Origin: Chitinophagaceae bacterium
GTDB lineage: Bacteria; Bacteroidota; Bacteroidia; Chitinophagales; Chitinophagaceae
DNA: 32,219 nucleotides
NCBI GenBank assembly: GCA_022841365.1
Contig: JALHRP010000038.1
Span: 1-32,219, forward strand
Direction of reading: 5' to 3'
The notes below the pieces were generated by a model. It did no database searches, was not told the origin of the DNA, and was given only the letters and a program-made list of their open reading frames with translations. Positions 23,654 through 32,219 of the stretch are shown piece by piece. Both the position numbers and the translations under genes were made by a program. Every line of letters starts with the position of its first letter. The first letter of the stretch is position 1.

Positions 23654-24358
23654 TTAATCTCTGCTGGCCCAGGCCAGTGTAGCAATACTCAATTGTGTGG
23701 CTGGCGCCTGTAATATCGCCTGCCCGCAAGCTTCCAAAGTAGCACCTGTGGTAATAACATCATCAATAAGCAGCAGATGTTTATTGCTCATTTCTGCCGT
23801 GTTATTGATCGCAAAACTCCCTTCCACATTAGCCCAGCGCTCACTCCGGCCTTTTTTGGTTTGGGTATCTGTGAAACGTTTTCGCTCAACAAGATTGTTT
23901 ATCACCGGCACTTGTATGATATCTGCCATTCCTTCACAGAGTATAGTTGCCTGGTTATACCCTCTTTTCTTTTCCTTATCGGGGAAAAGCGGTAAGGGCA
24001 CCAATGCATCAACGGAGGTAAACCGCCCGCTGTTTTTCAGTTGCAGTCCCAGCCACTGGCCCAATTGGTACCCAACATCACGGTTGCCGTTGTATTTGAG
24101 TTGATGAATGAGTCGTTGTAAAACGGCACTTTTGGTAAAATAGTAGCCTGCCGCTGCTGAGCTTACATTCAACCGTCCATAAAATATTTTTTCAATGGGG
24201 TTGTTTTGGAGGGCAAAAAAGCCCGTTTCTGGCAAATTGCTGTAGCAATGGAGGCAAACGGGTTGATGTTCTTCCAGCAGATCACTGCCGCAACCGACAC
24301 AGATATGCGGGTAAAAAAGATGCGAAAAATCAGTGAACCATTTGTTTGCATTGAGCAT
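23654..24358 (-). CDS. comF: ComF-family phosphoribosyltransferase-like protein
   Basis: The product is 234 residues from the ATG at 24356-24358; the longer frame begins at a TTG 13 codons earlier. The N-terminal zinc finger (CVGCG...CLHCY, about residues 19-42) is followed by the phosphoribosyltransferase fold with KKRGYNQA and the PRPP loop LLLIDDVITTGAT. ComF supports DNA uptake in competent bacteria, and its homologues are also widespread in non-competent ones. It sits after radA on the same strand (113 bp gap), both being DNA-processing genes, and before the beta-helix lipoprotein (47 bp). Confidence 0.85.
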   Translation of the reverse strand: MLNANKWFTDFSHLFYPHICVGCGSDLLEEHQPVCLHCYSNLPETGFFALQNNPIEKIFYGRLNVSSAAAGYYFTKSAVLQRLIHQLKYNGNRDVGYQLGQWLGLQLKNSGRFTSVDALVPLPLFPDKEKKRGYNQATILCEGMADIIQVPVINNLVERKRFTDTQTKKGRSERWANVEGSFAINNTAEMSNKHLLLIDDVITTGATLEACGQAILQAPATQLSIATLAWASRD

Positions 24359-24471
24359 GTAAGAAAGGTAAAAAACAAATGCTGCAATTGCAATCAATGA
24401 ATGATTGAATTTGTTTTATGAGGTAGTGCAGTTGTTTGTATTCCGCAATAAAACAAACGGAGAAGTAACTA

Positions 24472-25866
24472 TTATTGAAACAGATACTGATACAACTCTT
24501 CTACCTTTCCCATAGTAATCACTTCAATGTTATACTTCTCTGTTAATTTTTTATCGTTCTCTTTACGGTGACCTAAGTTGTATTTGCTGATGATAATTTT
24601 TTCAAAGCCCAGCTTTTCTGCTTCAGCAATTCGCTGATCAATTCTGTTCACCGCTCTTATTTCACCACTTAAGCCAACTTCACCAGCAAAACACATATGC
24701 GGATGAACAGGCACATCTTCATAACTTGATAACAACGCACAAAGCACAGCAAGATCAATAGAAGGGTCTTCTACTTTTATACCACCGGCAATATTGAGAA
24801 AGACATCTTTCATTCCAAAATGAAAACCACCACGTTTTTCCAATACAGCTAATAACAGTTGCAAACGTCTTAAATCAAAACCACTTACTGTTCGCTGTGG
24901 AGTTCCGTAAACACTTTGGGTAACCAATGCCTGTACTTCAATTAATAAAGGACGCATCCCTTCCATAGTTGCTGCAATGGCAATACCACTTAAGTCATCT
25001 TCTTTTTGTGTAATTAAAATTTCACTCGGATTATTCACCGGACGCATACCTGTTTCGGTCATTTCATAAATACCTAATTCCGATGTTGAACCAAAACGAT
25101 TCTTCATGGTACGCAAAATCCTGTACGTGTAATGCCGGTCACCTTCGAACTGCAAAACCGCATCCACCATGTGTTCCAGGATTTTTGGTCCGGCAATGGT
25201 TCCGTCTTTTGTAATGTGGCCGATGAGAAAAACAGGAGTGTTGGTTTCTTTTGCAAACCGTTGTAACTCTGCTGCTGTTTCACGTATTTGTGAAATACTT
25301 CCCGGTCCGCTTTCAATAAAAGGTGTTTGTAATGTTTGTATCGAATCAATGATTACCAGTTGCGGTTTCAGTTTTTTTATTTCATTGAAGATGGTGTTGG
25401 TAGATGTTTCAGTCAACAGATAAAAATCTTCGTTGCTGATTTGCAAACGGTCTGCACGCATTTTAATTTGCTGCTCACTTTCTTCTCCGCTTACATAAAG
25501 TGTAACAATGTTCTGTAACTGTAACCCGATCTGTAAAAACAAAGTTGATTTACCAATCCCGGGTTCACCTGCAATTAAAACAATGCTGCCCGGAACAATT
25601 CCTCCGCCGAGTACACGGTTTAACTCAGCATCTTTTGTCAGCATTCTTTTTTCTTCGCCGCTTTTTACTTCACTCAGCGAAATGGTTTTCAACTCACCGC
25701 TGTTTCCGGTTTCTTTCCATGCCTGTTTCTGCGGATTGGTTTTGTCTTTGGTAATGATCTCTTCTGTAAATGTATTCCACTCACTGCAGGATGGACATTT
25801 TCCAATCCACTTGGTTGATTCGTATCCGCAATTCTGACAAAAAAAAGAAGTTTTTACTTTACTCAT
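24472..25866 (-). CDS. radA: DNA repair protein RadA (Sms)
   Basis: This 464-residue protein processes recombination branches. The N-terminal C4 zinc finger (CQNCGY...CPSCSEW) is followed by a RecA-like ATPase with Walker A GEPGIGKST (about 95-103), a LVIIDSIQT Walker B and the RadA-specific KNRFGSTSELG, and then a C-terminal Lon-protease-like domain (GGIKVEDPSIDLAVLCALLS ... GEVGLSGEIRAV) lacking the catalytic Ser-Lys pair, as usual. The length is normal. Confidence 0.95.
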   Translation of the reverse strand: MSKVKTSFFCQNCGYESTKWIGKCPSCSEWNTFTEEIITKDKTNPQKQAWKETGNSGELKTISLSEVKSGEEKRMLTKDAELNRVLGGGIVPGSIVLIAGEPGIGKSTLFLQIGLQLQNIVTLYVSGEESEQQIKMRADRLQISNEDFYLLTETSTNTIFNEIKKLKPQLVIIDSIQTLQTPFIESGPGSISQIRETAAELQRFAKETNTPVFLIGHITKDGTIAGPKILEHMVDAVLQFEGDRHYTYRILRTMKNRFGSTSELGIYEMTETGMRPVNNPSEILITQKEDDLSGIAIAATMEGMRPLLIEVQALVTQSVYGTPQRTVSGFDLRRLQLLLAVLEKRGGFHFGMKDVFLNIAGGIKVEDPSIDLAVLCALLSSYEDVPVHPHMCFAGEVGLSGEIRAVNRIDQRIAEAEKLGFEKIIISKYNLGHRKENDKKLTEKYNIEVITMGKVEELYQYLFQ

Positions 25867-26007
25867 AATCGTTGCTCCCTGCCCGTTAAAAGTGCATCAA
25901 AAAAAATTATTCCATCAAAAAATTTTTATTGAAAAAAACTGTTGTGTTGAGGATGTAAAAAAAGAAAAAAAGAAAGCAAAAAAGGAATCGAAAAAGCAGA
26001 TGTTTTT

Positions 26008-26105
26008 TTAAAGTAAAAGGGCTGGAATTACTTCCAACCCTTTGTACTTACTAACCCATTAAATTCTGATGCTAAATTACAAATTGCCGCCACATTACAA
26101 AATTA
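26008..26105 (-). ncRNA. Candidate short RNA or terminated leader upstream of radA
   Basis: On the minus strand a perfect -7 box TAATTTTG (26098-26105) is followed about 60 bases later by a 12-position stem (AAAGGGTTGGAA/TTCCAGCCCTTT, 26016-26043, with a GTAA loop and one G-U) and then TTTTACTTT. This would give an RNA of about 75-85 nt ending before radA. No -33 element was found and no known RNA family is recognised. The rest of 25867-26375 is AT-rich, with an A-rich tract near 25930-26010, and holds no gene. Confidence 0.3.
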
Positions 26106-26375
26106 TTTTTCGCCGATGTGTATAAATTCCTTTCCTAACCGCAAAGGATTAGGTGTTTAGGTTTTGCGACTGACACGCAATATTAGACGTTGAAAATCAG
26201 CAATTTAAACAGATAAATTGAACAGTTCCTGATTCAGTATTTGCTTACGGCTACCAGCAAACGTAACTGTCTCTGACAAAACGACTTAGAACAAATGAAA
26301 TGCATGTATTTTTGAGTAAGAAAAATAGTTTGGAAACGAATTTGATAGATTTACACATCAAAAACAAACATAAAA

Positions 26376-27068
26376 ATGACACCCGGAATTTTGATGATTT
26401 CACTCCTCTTTATGGGGATTGGTTTTTTGGTTCAGATGCGCTTAAAAAGCAAGTTTAAACAGTACGGAAAACAGCCGCTTATGAGCGGTTTAACCGGTAA
26501 GCAGGTAGCCGAAAAAATGCTCAAAGAAAACGGCATTTATGATGTGCAGGTGGTTTCCGTTGATGGATTTCTGAGCGATCATTACAACCCTACGAATAAA
26601 ACCGTAAATCTGAGCCCCGATGTGTATCAATCCAACTCCATTGCTGCGGCTGCGGTGGCTGCACATGAGTGCGGCCATGCCGTACAGCATGCCACAGCTT
26701 ACCAATGGTTAATGCTCCGTTCCCGTCTTGTGCCGGTTGTGCAGGTAAGTACAACTTTATCGCAATGGGTGCTGGCCATAGGGGTGGGCATCCTCGGTTT
26801 TGGGGGCGGCAATCCTACCGTTTTACTCATTGGTATTTTATTATTTGCGGCAACAACCATTTTTTCACTCATTACCCTGCCCGTGGAGTTTGATGCCAGC
26901 AACAGGGCATTGGCCTGGCTCAACCATACCAATCTTACCAATGAACAGGAACATGCAGGTGCTAAAGATGCATTGAAGTGGGCTGCGGCAACATATGTAG
27001 TAGCCGCTTTGGCATCGCTGGTAACATTGGTGCAATACATCCTCATTTATCTGAGCCGGAGAGATTAA
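26376..27068 (+). CDS. Membrane zinc metallopeptidase, YugP family
   Basis: This 230-residue protein has four predicted membrane segments (about residues 3-20, 120-142, 146-167 and 208-227) and the zinc motif HECGH (about 97-101) in AAHECGHAVQHA, with a third-ligand region LPVEFDASNRALAWL. The family is a small integral-membrane neutral zinc metallopeptidase; substrates are unknown, though membrane-protein quality control is assumed. It is transcribed away from radA and is probably monocistronic. Confidence 0.9.
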   Translation: MTPGILMISLLFMGIGFLVQMRLKSKFKQYGKQPLMSGLTGKQVAEKMLKENGIYDVQVVSVDGFLSDHYNPTNKTVNLSPDVYQSNSIAAAAVAAHECGHAVQHATAYQWLMLRSRLVPVVQVSTTLSQWVLAIGVGILGFGGGNPTVLLIGILLFAATTIFSLITLPVEFDASNRALAWLNHTNLTNEQEHAGAKDALKWAAATYVVAALASLVTLVQYILIYLSRRD

Positions 27069-27091
27069 AAAATCACTTCCATTGTAAGAAA

Positions 27092-27123
27092 AAGTACATC
27101 TTTCCATGTTGAGAGATGTACTT
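27092..27123. terminator. Perfect hairpin after the YugP-type gene
   Basis: AAGTACATCT (27092-27101) and AGATGTACTT (27114-27123) are perfect 10-bp arms and extend to about 13 positions with one wobble around CATGTT. An A-run lies on the left and no T-run on the right, so the hairpin ends the plus transcript poorly by the classical rule; on the minus strand it has TTTTTC after it. Confidence 0.45.
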
Positions 27124-27199
27124 ACCGTTCATCCTTTTGAAAAGGTTCGAATGCAGCAATAAATTTCCTCTGGTTGTCAAATATTTAACATTTCAAATG

Positions 27200-27226
27200 T
27201 TGTTATATGAATTGCGCCTAATTTTG
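27200..27226 (+). promoter_or_regulatory. Likely promoter of the SusC/SusD operon
   Basis: TTG at 27200-27202 and a perfect TAATTTTG -7 box at 27219-27226 (16 bp apart), 26 bases before the preferred ATG at 27253. Confidence 0.5.
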
Positions 27227-27252
27227 AATGATCTAAAAACAAAATGTTTATT

Positions 27253-30200
27253 ATGAGAAAACTGCTATTCTTAGTGATTAGCCTATTGACTATCGGTCAA
27301 GTGTGGGCGCAAACAAAGGAAGTAACCGGAAAAGTTACAGATGCAAAAGACGGAAGCCCGCTTGTTGGAGCAACAGTTAAAGTAAAGGGTGTTTCCAAAT
27401 CAACTGTTACAGATGCAGCTGGAGCGTTTCGTATTTCCTTTACAGGCAACAGTGCAACATTACAAATTTCGTCTGTAGGTTTTGAAAGCCAGGAAGTTTC
27501 TGTTACTGGGGGAGATGTTTCCATAGCAATGACAGTATCAACAACCAGTTTAAATGAAGTGGTTGTAGTAGGTTACGGTACAAAAATTAAAAGAGATATT
27601 ACAGGTTCGGTTGCCAAAGTAAGCGCAAAAGAAATTGGCAATACTCCTGTAACCAGTTTTGAAAGTGCATTACAAGGCCGTGCAGCGGGTGTTCAGATTA
27701 CACAGCAAAACGGTAAGCTGGGTCAGGGCATCAATATCCGTATACGTGGTTCTGCATCAGTAACTGCAGGAAACGAACCATTATATGTGGTAGATGGTAT
27801 TCCTCTTATAACAACCAATCTGTCAAGTAACGGAGCTCAAACAAACCCGTTAACGGATATTAATATCAATGATATTGAATCTATTGAAATTTTAAAAGAC
27901 GCATCAGCAGCAGCTATCTATGGTTCACGTGCTTCGAATGGTGTGGTGTTGATTACAACTAAAAAAGGGAAGTCAGGAAAATCAAAAATTGAATTCTCTT
28001 ATATGACCGGCCTGCAGACTCCAACAAACAAAATGGAGTTTATGAATGCACAGGAATATGTTGAATATTTCAGATTGGCTGCAGCTGCTGCCAAGCGGAT
28101 TGATCCGAGCTTTGATTATGTGGCTTTCAATGAAAGCAGATTGCAGCGTTATTCTGCAGGTAATACAGATTATCAGACTTACAAAGTAAATACCGACTGG
28201 CAGGAGCAGGCATTTCAACGTGCTCCAATATCACAATATGATATGAATTTTTCAGGAGGTAATGATAAGACTACTTACTTTATGAGTGGTCAGTATCTTG
28301 ATCAGACCGGGATTATTGTACGAAATTCATTTAAGCGTTATAACGGCCGTTTAAATGTTGATCAAAAACTCAACAACTGGTTGAATGTGGGAATGAATAT
28401 GAGTTTTGCCCGTTCATTAAATAAGCGTGTATCAAATGACAATGCGTTTTCTACACCACTACAGATTGTGGCATTATCACCCATTACTCCGGTTATTGAT
28501 CCCAGAACAGGTCAAACCAGTGGTGCATTAGATTTAAACACAGGAAGACCCAATACAAATTTCCCTGTTTACTATAATCCAATGCTTAGCGTTGAGAATG
28601 GTTTTTACAACACCATTACCAACCGTACGTTGGGTAATCTTTATGCAAATATTACTCTTGCTAAAGGTCTTACGTTCAGAAGTGAATTTGGAGTTGATCA
28701 ATTAAACCAAAATGAAGAAAATTATAACGGACGCTTAACAGCCCGTAACTCAGGCGTACCAAGCGGATCAGGATTTAATTCATCAGATCAGATTCTGAAC
28801 TACAATACCAATAACTTTCTGCGTTACTTTAAAACCTTCAATGAGAAACATGATGTGGATGTTGTTGCAGGTATGAGTTTTCAGGAATACAAACTCACAT
28901 CGAACAGTGCAAGTGGTGAGCAGTTCCCAAGTGATGCGTTTAAAAAGATTGCAAGTGCTGCATCTAAAACAGATGCACAATCTTCAGAAACACAATTTGC
29001 ATTCCTCTCTTATTTTGCAAGAGCAAACTACAAGTTTAATAATAAATACCTGCTTGCTTTAAGTGGCCGTTACGACGGGTCTTCAAGATTTGGTGCAAAC
29101 AACAGATATGGTTTCTTCCCCGCAGTTTCTGCAGGCTGGATTATTTCTGAAGAAAAATTCATGGAAAGAGTTCAGTGGATGAGTTTTCTGAAATTAAAAA
29201 CCAGTTATGGTTTAACAGGTAACGCTGAAATCGGAAACTTTGCATCAAGAGGCCTGTTTTCCGGTGATGCGGGATATGGTGGTATACCCGGTACAAGACC
29301 AACTCAACTGGCTAACCCCAATCTGAAATGGGAAACAACTGCAAGTTTTGATGTGGGTATTGAAACAGGAATTCTGAATAACAGAATTGTAATTGAAGCA
29401 GATTACTATACACGCAATACCAAAGATTTGTTATTGAGTGTTGAAGTTCCTGGAACTTCTGGATTTGCTTCTCAAATACAAAACAAAGGCCGTCTTGAAA
29501 ACAAAGGATTTGAAATCACTTTTACTTCTGAGAATATTGTCAAAAGAGATTTCAGATGGACAACCAGTATCAATTTCAGCAGAAACAGAAATAAGATTAC
29601 TGACCTTGCCGGACAGGAATTAGGAGGAGGACAAAACAGAGCAAGAGAAGGACAGGCATTGGGTGTGTTTGTAGCAAGGGAATTTGCGGGAGCAGATCCG
29701 GCAAACGGAGATGCACTGTATTACAAGAATACATTGAAAGCAGATGGCACAAGAGATCGCTCAACTACCAATGATTACAACCAGGCAGAAGAGGTAATCA
29801 TCGGAAACCCCAATCCTGATTTTATTTACGGTGTAAGAAATACGTTTAATTACAAAGGAATTGAATTAGAAGTATTGCTCCAGGGTGTGCAGGGAAATGA
29901 ATTGTATTATGGAGGTGGTCAATACATGTCGGCCAGCGGAAGTAACGGATATGATAATCAAACCCGTGATCAGCTGAATTCATGGAAAAAACCAGGTGAT
30001 ATTACCAATGTTCCTGAAGCAAGATTGTTTCTTGCCAATGGAGTAGATCCTTCAAGCAGATATATTGCTGATGGTTCTTTCATGCGTGTAAAATCTGTTA
30101 CGCTTGGATATACACTTCCACAGGCGATTACTCAGAAATTAAAAATTGAAAGAGCAAGAGTTTATTTACGTGGTCAGAATCTGTTTACTTCAACAAAGTA

Positions 30201-30321
30201 TCAAGGTTGGGACCCTGAAGTAAATGCAGATTTCCAGGCTTCAAATATTAACCAGGGCGTTGATTTTTACTCAGCACCTCAAATCAGAGCAATTGTTTTT
30301 GGAATCAACATTGGTTTATAA
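27253..30321 (+). CDS. susC: SusC/RagA-family TonB-linked outer-membrane transporter
   Basis: The product is 1022 residues from ATG 27253 (MRKLLFLVISLLT); an ATG three codons earlier is possible. A signal peptide ends at QVWAQ. The carboxypeptidase-regulatory-like domain has TGKVTDAKDGSPLVGATVKV; the linker has EVVVVGYGTKIKRDITGSV; the plug has LQGRAAGVQITQQNGK and IRIRGSASVTAGNEPLYVVDG; the rest is the 22-strand barrel, ending IRAIVFGINIGL. With its SusD partner 24 bases downstream it imports an oligomeric nutrient in a pedal-bin fashion. No carbohydrate-active enzyme or regulator is adjacent, so the substrate is not indicated; peptides are as possible as glycans. Confidence 0.95.
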   Translation: MRKLLFLVISLLTIGQVWAQTKEVTGKVTDAKDGSPLVGATVKVKGVSKSTVTDAAGAFRISFTGNSATLQISSVGFESQEVSVTGGDVSIAMTVSTTSLNEVVVVGYGTKIKRDITGSVAKVSAKEIGNTPVTSFESALQGRAAGVQITQQNGKLGQGINIRIRGSASVTAGNEPLYVVDGIPLITTNLSSNGAQTNPLTDININDIESIEILKDASAAAIYGSRASNGVVLITTKKGKSGKSKIEFSYMTGLQTPTNKMEFMNAQEYVEYFRLAAAAAKRIDPSFDYVAFNESRLQRYSAGNTDYQTYKVNTDWQEQAFQRAPISQYDMNFSGGNDKTTYFMSGQYLDQTGIIVRNSFKRYNGRLNVDQKLNNWLNVGMNMSFARSLNKRVSNDNAFSTPLQIVALSPITPVIDPRTGQTSGALDLNTGRPNTNFPVYYNPMLSVENGFYNTITNRTLGNLYANITLAKGLTFRSEFGVDQLNQNEENYNGRLTARNSGVPSGSGFNSSDQILNYNTNNFLRYFKTFNEKHDVDVVAGMSFQEYKLTSNSASGEQFPSDAFKKIASAASKTDAQSSETQFAFLSYFARANYKFNNKYLLALSGRYDGSSRFGANNRYGFFPAVSAGWIISEEKFMERVQWMSFLKLKTSYGLTGNAEIGNFASRGLFSGDAGYGGIPGTRPTQLANPNLKWETTASFDVGIETGILNNRIVIEADYYTRNTKDLLLSVEVPGTSGFASQIQNKGRLENKGFEITFTSENIVKRDFRWTTSINFSRNRNKITDLAGQELGGGQNRAREGQALGVFVAREFAGADPANGDALYYKNTLKADGTRDRSTTNDYNQAEEVIIGNPNPDFIYGVRNTFNYKGIELEVLLQGVQGNELYYGGGQYMSASGSNGYDNQTRDQLNSWKKPGDITNVPEARLFLANGVDPSSRYIADGSFMRVKSVTLGYTLPQAITQKLKIERARVYLRGQNLFTSTKYQGWDPEVNADFQASNINQGVDFYSAPQIRAIVFGINIGL

Positions 30322-30345
30322 TTTTTAATATCACAACTAGAATAT

Positions 30346-31707
30346 ATGAAGAAGCATATCGTTAAAATATTTTTAATTACTACCCTTCTTTCAGCGTACA
30401 GCTGTAACAAGCGGCTTGAAATTGAACCTGCGCAGAGTATTGATCAGTCGCAGGCATTAAAAACAGGATCTGATGTACAGGCTGCACTGGTAGGTTCATA
30501 CACACAGCTTGGAAACATTAATTTCTATGGCGGCAGAATGTTTGTAATGAGTGAACTGCTGGGAGATCACAACGAACTTATCTGGTCCGGTACTTTTCAG
30601 GGTTTAACACAGATCTATAACAAAACCATTCCTGTAAACAATGGATTTGCTTTAAACACCTGGCTGGCAGGTTATGCAGCAATCAATTCTGCAAACAATG
30701 TACTCAGTGCACTGGATGTGGTTTTACCGGCAAATAAAAACAGAGTAGAAGGCGAAGCTAAATTTCTGCGTTCTGCAGCTTATTTTGAACTGGTTAAATT
30801 GTATGCAAAAGACTGGAACAATGGTGATCCTAACAGTAACGACGGTGTTCCATTGGTGTTAACTCCAACAAGAGAGATTACAGAAGCCAATAAAGTGGCC
30901 CGTGCAAAAGTTGCTGCCGTTTACAATCAGATCATTACCGATTTAGTTGATGCAGAAGCAAAATTGCCTAATGCAAACGGTTTCTTTGCTACAAAGAATG
31001 CTGCCGCTGCGTTACTTGCAAGAGTGTATCTGCAAAAGAGAGATTACCCGAATGCAAGAGATGCTGCAAACAGAGTCATTGCTTCAAACAGATACAGCCT
31101 TACTGCTTCTATATATGATGCGTTTCCGTATAATGGCGGTAATCCGTTTCAAAATACATCGGAAGATATTTTTGCCCTGCAGGTAACAACAAACTCAGGT
31201 GTGAATGATTTTCAGACATTCTTCTCTGCAGATGGCCGTGGAGATATTACTATCTCTGATGATCATCTGAATTTATACGAATCTGCTGATGAACGTCAGG
31301 GACTTTTTTATACAAGTGGCGGTTCTGTTTATAACGGAAAGAATGACAACGTATATGGTAACGTGCACACCATCCGTTTAGCTGAAATGTATTTGATCAG
31401 AGCTGAAACAAATTTCAGATTAACAACAGTAGTAGGTGCAACACCGCTGAGCGATCTCAACAGGATCCGTAACAGGGTGAGTCTCGGCAGCAAACTGGTT
31501 ATAACACTTGATGATATTTTATTTGAACGTAAACTGGAGCTTGCATTTGAAGGATTCCATCTTTCAGATATTAAGCGATTAGGTGTTACAACAGGCTACT
31601 TCACCGGAGGTGGTGGACTTGCAGCTACTTCTCCTAAATTGGTGATGCCAATACCAGAGAGAGAATTGCGGGCTAACCCAAATCTTACACAAAACGAAGG
31701 ATATTAA
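30346..31707 (+). CDS. susD: SusD/RagB-family substrate-binding lipoprotein
   Basis: This 453-residue protein has a lipoprotein signal (LLSAYSCNK, Cys20). Conserved regions: RLEIEPAQSI after the anchor, EAKFLRSAAYFELVKLYAKDW in the TPR-like part, AALLARVYLQKRDYPNARDA, EMYLIRAETNFR near residue 347 and the C-terminal LDDILFERKLELAFEGFHLSDIKR followed by PIPERELRANPNLTQNEGY. It forms the surface lid of the transporter encoded just upstream. The operon is ended by the terminator at 31726-31759. Confidence 0.95.
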   Translation: MKKHIVKIFLITTLLSAYSCNKRLEIEPAQSIDQSQALKTGSDVQAALVGSYTQLGNINFYGGRMFVMSELLGDHNELIWSGTFQGLTQIYNKTIPVNNGFALNTWLAGYAAINSANNVLSALDVVLPANKNRVEGEAKFLRSAAYFELVKLYAKDWNNGDPNSNDGVPLVLTPTREITEANKVARAKVAAVYNQIITDLVDAEAKLPNANGFFATKNAAAALLARVYLQKRDYPNARDAANRVIASNRYSLTASIYDAFPYNGGNPFQNTSEDIFALQVTTNSGVNDFQTFFSADGRGDITISDDHLNLYESADERQGLFYTSGGSVYNGKNDNVYGNVHTIRLAEMYLIRAETNFRLTTVVGATPLSDLNRIRNRVSLGSKLVITLDDILFERKLELAFEGFHLSDIKRLGVTTGYFTGGGGLAATSPKLVMPIPERELRANPNLTQNEGY

Positions 31708-31725
31708 TCATCCGAAGTAAATAGT

Positions 31726-31759
31726 AAAACCCCGCCACTTTCGGCGGGGTTTTCTTTTG
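31726..31759 (+). terminator. Terminator of the SusC/SusD operon
   Basis: CCCCGCC (31730-31736) pairs with GGCGGGG (31743-31749) around ACTTTC, followed by TTTTCTTTT. It lies 22 bases after the susD stop. A preceding AAAA gives some bidirectional potential. Confidence 0.95.
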
Positions 31760-31822
31760 TATCACTAACAGCGGTTAGTTGTATGAACTATAACTTAACT
31801 TCGCAGCCAATTACTTCTTATC

Positions 31823-32219
31823 ATGAGCTTTACACCGTTCAATAAAGTGCGGATTGTTACCGCTGCAAGTTTATTCGATGGACATGATGCTGCCATCAAC
31901 ATCATGCGCCGCATTATGCAAAGTAAAGGCGCTGAGATTATTCACCTCGGTCATAACCGGAGTGTGTTGGAAATTGTGGAGTGTGCTATTGAAGAAGATG
32001 CACAAGGCATTGCCATCACCAGTTACCAGGGCGGGCATGTGGAGTTTTTCAAATACATGAAAGATCTGCTCGAAGAAAATGGTTGCGGCCACATCAAAAT
32101 ATTTGGTGGTGGTGGCGGAACGATCCTGCCTGCAGAAATAGATGAACTACATCAATATGGTATCACACGTATTTATTCGCCTGATGATGGACGACAGATG
32201 GGGCTCGAAGGAATGATTG
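31823..32219 (+). CDS. icmF: Cobalamin-binding N-terminus of a fused acyl-CoA mutase, IcmF type (partial)
   Basis: Starts at ATG 31823 and runs off the window, so only the first 132 residues are seen. They form a B12-binding domain: [19 protein letters not shown] carries the DxH motif whose His ligates cobalt, followed by [26 protein letters not shown] and the glycine-rich [14 protein letters not shown], then [16 protein letters not shown]. An N-terminal B12 domain with SYQGGH and SP(E/D)DGR.MGL.GMI is typical of IcmF, which fuses the B12 domain, a MeaB-like GTPase chaperone and the mutase domain (isobutyryl- or related CoA isomerisation). The rest must be seen to confirm this. Confidence 0.85.
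   Translation, partial: MSFTPFNKVRIVTAASLFDGHDAAINIMRRIMQSKGAEIIHLGHNRSVLEIVECAIEEDAQGIAITSYQGGHVEFFKYMKDLLEENGCGHIKIFGGGGGTILPAEIDELHQYGITRIYSPDDGRQMGLEGMI

Noticed and set aside
23607-23729. Longer start for the beta-helix lipoprotein
   Set aside because: It would overlap the comF end by 76 bases and place 41 residues ahead of a good lipoprotein signal.
24359-24397. TTG start extension of comF
   Set aside because: A downstream ATG gives the usual ComF N-terminus just before the zinc finger.
1-32219. tRNA, rRNA, full insertion sequence, integrase or prophage genes
   Set aside because: None seen: no transposase- or recombinase-like protein among the frames and no cloverleaf or rRNA-like stretch recognised.

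Overview
The window looks like a chromosomal segment of a Bacteroidota bacterium, most likely family Chitinophagaceae. This rests on a SusC/SusD pair, a TonB receptor paired with a DUF4249-type lipoprotein, a PKD protein with a type IX secretion sorting tail, RicT (PSP1) next to HolB, several promoters of the Bacteroidota TAnnTTTG type, and many lipoproteins. All calls come from reading the sequence; no database search was possible.

Layout. 1-2600 is an accessory region. The 3' end of a host gene (tentatively a formimidoylglutamase/arginase-family enzyme) occurs twice, each time followed by a different small minus-strand gene (a zinc-ribbon protein, then an antitoxin-like protein) and by the same ~190 bp composite repeat; two predicted membrane proteins follow. 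2599-6612 holds a GreA/GreB-like gene divergent from a PBP4-type carboxypeptidase, separated by two near-identical palindromes placed symmetrically against two -7 boxes, then a secreted PKD-repeat protein. 6638-6781 is a tandem palindromic block between convergent genes. 6796-11677 is mutL divergent from a GH3/beta-lactamase-fold fusion. 11713-16573 has an interspersed palindromic element, an alpha/beta hydrolase, an intradiol-dioxygenase-like lipoprotein, ricT and holB (with a G/C-rich in-frame repeat insertion). 16740-20599 is a TonB receptor/DUF4249 operon followed by a small membrane protein too short for routine gene calling. 20622-21112 is a ParE/RelE-type toxin-antitoxin pair. 21218-25866 is a minus-strand run: radA, comF, a beta-helix lipoprotein, a small lipoprotein and a glutathione peroxidase. 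26376-31707 has a YugP-type membrane zinc protease and a SusC/SusD operon closed by a strong terminator. The window ends inside an IcmF-type cobalamin-dependent mutase gene.

How the parts work together. Most genes are ordinary housekeeping (mismatch repair, clamp loading, recombination, cell-wall maturation) or envelope nutrient-uptake genes. The most unusual structure is the left end: a conserved left flank (host gene 3' end and terminator), a conserved right flank (composite repeat) and a variable small gene between them, repeated in tandem. It looks like two alleles of an insertion hotspot stacked side by side. The differences between the two host-gene fragments are nearly all silent, which suggests both were once parts of working genes in different lineages.
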